NCBI GenBank assembly: GCA_027623325.1
Contig: JAQBXY010000017.1
Location: forward strand, 1-64,000
Source of the DNA: Gemmatimonadota bacterium
GTDB taxonomy: Bacteria; Gemmatimonadota; Gemmatimonadetes; Longimicrobiales; Gaopeijiaceae
Length of the DNA stretch: 64,000 nucleotides
Reading direction: 5' to 3'
Below, piece by piece: positions 60,390 to 64,000 of this stretch. Every line of letters starts with the position of its first letter. The first letter of the stretch is position 1. A model generated the notes under the pieces. The model was not told the origin of the DNA and did no database searches. It saw nothing but the letters and a program-made list of their open reading frames with translations. Both the position numbers and the translations under genes were made by a program.

Positions 60390-62324
60390 TTGGATCAATT
60401 TGAGTCTGTCGGTATCACCCCCGGCGACCGTGCTGGTGGCACCGCCCTCGAAGATCCGGATCGTGCCCCGGTCGTAGCCCTCGTCGGGCCGCCCAACTCG
60501 GGCAAGACCACGCTTTTCAACCAGCTGACAGGGCTTCGCCAGAAGGTCGCGAACTATCCAGGGGTCACCGTCGAGAAGCACGTTGGCCGGGTCCGCCTTC
60601 TGGACGGCAAGGAGGTCGATGTCGTCGACTTGCCCGGCGTACATGGCTTCTCCGCGCGCACGCTGGATGAGAAAGTCACGCGAGATGTTCTCGAAGGCAG
60701 GGTAGCCGGCGTTCGACCACCCGACGCGCTGATCCTCATCGTCGATGCGACTCGGTTGGAGAACCAGCTCATGCTGGTGGAGCCAGTCCTCGAGCTCGAT
60801 GTGCCGACGCTCCTCGTCCTGAACATGTCGGACGAGTTGGAGAGCCGCGGCGGTCGTATCGTCGACGCAGCGCTGGCCGAACACCTTGGGGTCGAGATCG
60901 CTCGCACGAGTGCGCGCACAGGCCAGGGCCTCGATTCGGTACGGGCCTTCCTGTCCCGGGCTCGACCCCTCGACCCCTCGGAACCCGGAAGTCCGCGGAC
61001 GCTGTCGAACGTGCCCCGAGGCCAGTCCTTGCCGATGCTCGACGCCTTTGCCGCCCGACGGAACATGGTGCGCGAGGCCGTACGTGTGGCTGGTTTCGTT
61101 CCACCGGGACCTTCCCGGTTCAGCGAACGGCTGGACTCGCTCTTCCTGCATCGCTGGGGGGGTCCGCTCGTCTTCCTCGCGGTAATCATCCTCGTCTTCG
61201 AGTCGATCTTCACATGGGCCGTTCCGCTAATGGACGGAGTCGAATTCCTCGTGTCTTCGTCGGGGAACTGGGTCGCCGGAGCGATGCCCGATACCTGGCT
61301 TCGCTCCCTGCTTGTCGACGGTGTGTGGGCGGGCGTTGGCTCGGTCGTCGTATTTCTTCCCCAGATTCTGATCTTGTTTCTCTTCCTCGGAATCCTCGAG
61401 GACTCGGGCTACATGGCGCGAGCAGCCGTGATCGCCGATCGCATGATGTATCGGGCTGGCCTACAGGGTCGAGCGTTCCTTCCGCTCCTTTCCGGATATG
61501 CGTGTGCCGTGCCTGCGATTCTGGCGGCTCGCACCATCGAGGACGATCGGGACCGACTCGCTACGATCTTCGTGACCCCATTCATGACGTGCTCGGCTCG
61601 ACTTCCGGTGTACGCGTTGCTGATCGCGGCGTTTATTCCCGACGAGCAGCTCCTCGGGCCGTTCATGAGCAAGCGCGCGGCGGTACTGCTTGGTCTCTAT
61701 GCGCTCGGGATCATCGCGGCGGTGGGGACCGCCTTCCTCCTGAAGCGGACATTGCTGAAGGCGCAACCGTCCTCTTTTCTGATGGAGTTGCCACCCTATC
61801 GGCTTCCCTCACCGAAGACGCTTGCACTCCGCCTACTTGATCGGAGCAAGGTGTTCCTGCGCCGTGCGGGGCGAATCATTTTTGCGGTGGCCATCGTGCT
61901 CTGGGTGCTCATGCAGTTCCCCAGGACCGAGTTGGGCGCGCCCGACATCGAAGAGAGTGCGCTCGGCATGATCGGGCACGCTATCGAGCCTGCGATCGCT
62001 CCTCTTGGCTTCGACTGGCGCATAGGTATCGGACTCGTGACCTCGCTGGCTGCCCGTGAAGTCATCGTCGGAACGTTGGGGACGATCTATGGAGTCGAGA
62101 CCGCGGACGAAGAGTCGGTGGCTCTCCAAGAGGTGTTGCGCAGGGATCTTAGTCCCGGTGCCGCGATCGGACTGCTGGTCTTCTTCGCCTTTGCCTTGCA
62201 GTGCATGTCCACGGTCGCGGTCATGAGGCGCGAGACAGGGGGCTGGAAGTGGCCCGCCGCGCAGTTCGGATACATGCTGATGCTGGGGTACCTCGGCGCC
62301 TTCGTGGCTGTTCGGATCTTCTGA
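60390..62324 (+). CDS. feoB: Ferrous-iron transport protein FeoB, second copy
   Basis: A 644-residue FeoB from a TTG start. The GTPase motif G1 reads GPPNSGKTT (Pro for the usual Asn); G3 is DLPGVHG; G4 is NMSDE. The first Gate region (GYACAVPAILAARTI, then TPFMTCSARLPVYALL) is of the classical E. coli type. So it differs in type from the FeoB just upstream. Transport of Fe2+ is the likely job. About eight or nine membrane helices are seen. Confidence 0.92.
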   Translation: MDQFESVGITPGDRAGGTALEDPDRAPVVALVGPPNSGKTTLFNQLTGLRQKVANYPGVTVEKHVGRVRLLDGKEVDVVDLPGVHGFSARTLDEKVTRDVLEGRVAGVRPPDALILIVDATRLENQLMLVEPVLELDVPTLLVLNMSDELESRGGRIVDAALAEHLGVEIARTSARTGQGLDSVRAFLSRARPLDPSEPGSPRTLSNVPRGQSLPMLDAFAARRNMVREAVRVAGFVPPGPSRFSERLDSLFLHRWGGPLVFLAVIILVFESIFTWAVPLMDGVEFLVSSSGNWVAGAMPDTWLRSLLVDGVWAGVGSVVVFLPQILILFLFLGILEDSGYMARAAVIADRMMYRAGLQGRAFLPLLSGYACAVPAILAARTIEDDRDRLATIFVTPFMTCSARLPVYALLIAAFIPDEQLLGPFMSKRAAVLLGLYALGIIAAVGTAFLLKRTLLKAQPSSFLMELPPYRLPSPKTLALRLLDRSKVFLRRAGRIIFAVAIVLWVLMQFPRTELGAPDIEESALGMIGHAIEPAIAPLGFDWRIGIGLVTSLAAREVIVGTLGTIYGVETADEESVALQEVLRRDLSPGAAIGLLVFFAFALQCMSTVAVMRRETGGWKWPAAQFGYMLMLGYLGAFVAVRIF

Positions 62325-62327
62325 GCC

Positions 62328-63005
62328 ATGCCGCCCATTTCCGAACACCGTTTTGTCGCGACCGATTCGTCGGGAGAGGTATCAGGACTCCTGATGCGAC
62401 CGACAGGTGCGAAGTGTCTCTACGTGTTCGGCCACGGAGCCGGGGCCGGCATGAGCCACTCCTTCATGGAGGGGTGTAGCGTTCGGCTCGCCGAGCGGGG
62501 CGTGGCCACCTTCCGGTATCAGTTCCCGTACACGGAGTCGGGGCGGAAGCTGCCCAATCCGGCTCCGATACTCGTGAAAACGGTGCGGTCTGCGGCGGCC
62601 GAGGCGGCTCGACTCGCGCCGGATCTGCCCCTGGTCGCCGGGGGCAAGTCCATGGGTGGCCGGATGACGTCCACGGCGGCGTCGACACAGGCGCTGCCCG
62701 GCGTTCTGGGTCTCGCATTTTTCGGCTTTCCGCTCCACGCACCCGGGAGAGACTCCGCCGACCGAGGTGCTCATCTCGCTACCGTCGGGCTCCCCATGCT
62801 CTTCCTGCAGGGGACGCGCGACAAGCTGGCGAACCTCGAGCTCCTGGCGCCGCTACTGGAGGGAGTGACGCCACGGCCGACGCTCCACATTGTGGAAGAC
62901 GCCGACCATGGCTTTCACGTTCCGAAACGATCGGGTCGCACCGATGACCAGGTTCTGGACGCGTTGTGCGACACGTTCGCGCTCTGGGCGTTGAGCCTGC
63001 TCTAG
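62328..63005 (+). CDS. Alpha/beta hydrolase (KANL3/Tex30-like)
   Basis: A 225-residue cytoplasmic hydrolase. YVFGHGAGAGMSHSFME opens it, the nucleophile Ser is in AGGKSMGGRM, an Asp in QGTRDKLAN and a His in DADHGFHVP. The family includes small dienelactone hydrolase-like enzymes of unknown substrate. It begins 3 bases after the second feoB, so it is in the same transcript. Confidence 0.85.
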   Translation: MPPISEHRFVATDSSGEVSGLLMRPTGAKCLYVFGHGAGAGMSHSFMEGCSVRLAERGVATFRYQFPYTESGRKLPNPAPILVKTVRSAAAEAARLAPDLPLVAGGKSMGGRMTSTAASTQALPGVLGLAFFGFPLHAPGRDSADRGAHLATVGLPMLFLQGTRDKLANLELLAPLLEGVTPRPTLHIVEDADHGFHVPKRSGRTDDQVLDALCDTFALWALSLL

Positions 63006-63057
63006 CATTGCAGCGAAAGCGTTGAGGCCAGGCGATCGCCGCGCGCTCCGTCCGACA

Positions 63058-64000
63058 TTATTCGGCCGCCAGCGCGCGGACGGGATCTATCTGAGACGCT
63101 TTCTTCGCCGGGACGTACAGGCCGAAGAAGGAAATGCCCGACAGAAGGACTAGGACCACGCCGAAGGTCATGGGGTCTCGCGGGCTCACCCCGATGAGGA
63201 TTCTGGACATCGCTCCGCCCATCAAGGCCGCGAGTCCCATCCCGACCGTGAGTCCGAGGACGGTCCGCCGAGCTCCCTGGCCGACCACCATGCGGACGAC
63301 GTCGGCACGCTCCGCGCCCATGGCCAACCGAACCCCGATCTCATTCGTCCGCTGACCGGCCGTGAACGCCGTGACGCCGTAGATGCCGACGGCGCCGAGC
63401 AGCAGGGATATCACAGCGAAGACGCCCATCAGATTGCCGATCACGGCGAATCCACCGACTCGATCGTCGATAACGGTGCGCATGGTCTGCACCTGGTAGA
63501 TCGGCAGGTCCGCGTCCACGGCCCAGACCGCTTCCTGTACGGCCGAGACCATGGCCGTTGGATCTGCGGCGGTGCGCAGCACGAGCGACCGCGTCCGAAT
63601 ATCTGATTGCGCGATGGGCAGGTAGAGTGCCGGCTCCGAGGGGTCATCGACCCCTCGTTCAATGACATTGTGCACGACACCAATCACCGACGCCTCGAAC
63701 ATCTCTCCGGACAGCAACGTCTGCGCCAACGGATCGTCGTTGGGACCGAGATAGCGTTCGACGAACGCTTCATTCACGATCGCTACCTGGGGTGCATCGG
63801 GGCCGTCGTCGTCGGAGAAGACTCGACCCTGAACCATGCCGAACCTGAGCGCCTCGAAAAGGCCCGGGGAAGCGAGCGTGAGGCGGACGGTGCGGGCCTG
63901 GTCTTCCGCCAGGTCTTGTCCGGCGATCGTAACGGTCCGGCCCCAGTTGGATCCCATCAGCGGATGGCTCTGAGTGGTTCCGGCCGACAGTACGCCGGGG
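63058..64000 (-). CDS. ADOP/FtsX-type ABC transporter permease, C-terminal part
   Basis: The open frame continues to the right edge of the window, so the N-terminus is missing; 314 codons are seen. The visible part holds the end of a MacB periplasmic domain (FSDDDGPDAPQVAIVNEAFV, cut as PQVAIVNEAFVERY, and ALYLPIAQS) and the last FtsX unit with about four membrane helices. TNEIGVRLAMGAERADVVRMV is typical. It is a second member of the family seen at 34467-37142. Confidence 0.88.
   Translation of the reverse strand, partial: PGVLSAGTTQSHPLMGSNWGRTVTIAGQDLAEDQARTVRLTLASPGLFEALRFGMVQGRVFSDDDGPDAPQVAIVNEAFVERYLGPNDDPLAQTLLSGEMFEASVIGVVHNVIERGVDDPSEPALYLPIAQSDIRTRSLVLRTAADPTAMVSAVQEAVWAVDADLPIYQVQTMRTVIDDRVGGFAVIGNLMGVFAVISLLLGAVGIYGVTAFTAGQRTNEIGVRLAMGAERADVVRMVVGQGARRTVLGLTVGMGLAALMGGAMSRILIGVSPRDPMTFGVVLVLLSGISFFGLYVPAKKASQIDPVRALAAE

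Overview
This is a 64-kb stretch of a high-GC bacterial chromosome with dense coding, many ATGA/GTGA/TGATG stop-start overlaps and frequent GTG/TTG starts. Gene content resembles Gemmatimonadota or Acidobacteriota: PadR plus long MacB/FtsX-type (ADOP) permeases, secreted M28/S9 peptidases and amidohydrolases, Tat-signal enzymes, and a CHASE2 cyclase beside a caspase-like protein. That assignment is an inference from gene content. I see no rRNA, tRNA, CRISPR array, transposase or phage gene.

Layout. 1-1.2 kb: a broken PIN-toxin gene, then about 780 bp of apparently non-coding DNA holding a hairpin and a diverged inverted repeat. 1.2-10.3 kb: a signalling locus. A minus-strand operon encodes, in transcription order, an MBL-fold hydrolase, an exported caspase-like protein, a CHASE2 nucleotide cyclase, an exported FecR/TPR-like protein and a GAF-HD-GYP phosphodiesterase. 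Divergent from it is a cyclic-nucleotide-binding protein fused to a degenerate SpoIIE-like domain. 10.3-13.4 kb: a phenylacetyl-CoA epoxygenase cluster (DUF59, paaA, paaD, paaB, paaC) in which the zinc ribbon of PaaD is a separate gene at the far end. 13.4-19.6 kb: small unknown proteins, a PLP decarboxylase, a CPBP protease, and a TPR/ECF-sigma/anti-sigma set. 19.7-34.2 kb: a type IIA topoisomerase A subunit, a saccharopine dehydrogenase-like enzyme, M28 peptidase and TolB-like lipoprotein, a spondin-domain lipoprotein, Nudix, queE, an MDR oxidoreductase, MazG, an aminotransferase, a glycosyltransferase and queG. 34.4-41.2 kb: PadR/permease pair, an esterase, a BaiN-type flavoprotein, cutC and a Tat lipoprotein. 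41.3-48.1 kb: a complete MoxR/DUF58/Bat-type operon. 48.2-56.5 kb: S9 peptidase, Tat-signal aminotransferase, DsrE-like protein, ZIP-like membrane protein, amidohydrolase and multicopper oxidase. 56.6-62.3 kb: a metal-uptake region with a membrane-anchored DtxR/MntR-FeoA fusion regulator, two distinct FeoB proteins and a separate FeoA. The right end holds a hydrolase and a permease that runs off the window.

How the parts work together. The 1.2-10.3 kb block has the pieces to make, sense and possibly destroy a cyclic nucleotide, to degrade cyclic di-GMP, and to couple this to a caspase-type protease; it is the best candidate for an undescribed system. In the metal region, a perfect DtxR-type palindrome lies between the divergent multicopper oxidase and regulator/feoB genes, and a Fur-like dyad precedes the second feoA-feoB pair. 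These suggest two metal-responsive controls over two ferrous-iron-type transporters. The Bat operon is arranged for co-translation.
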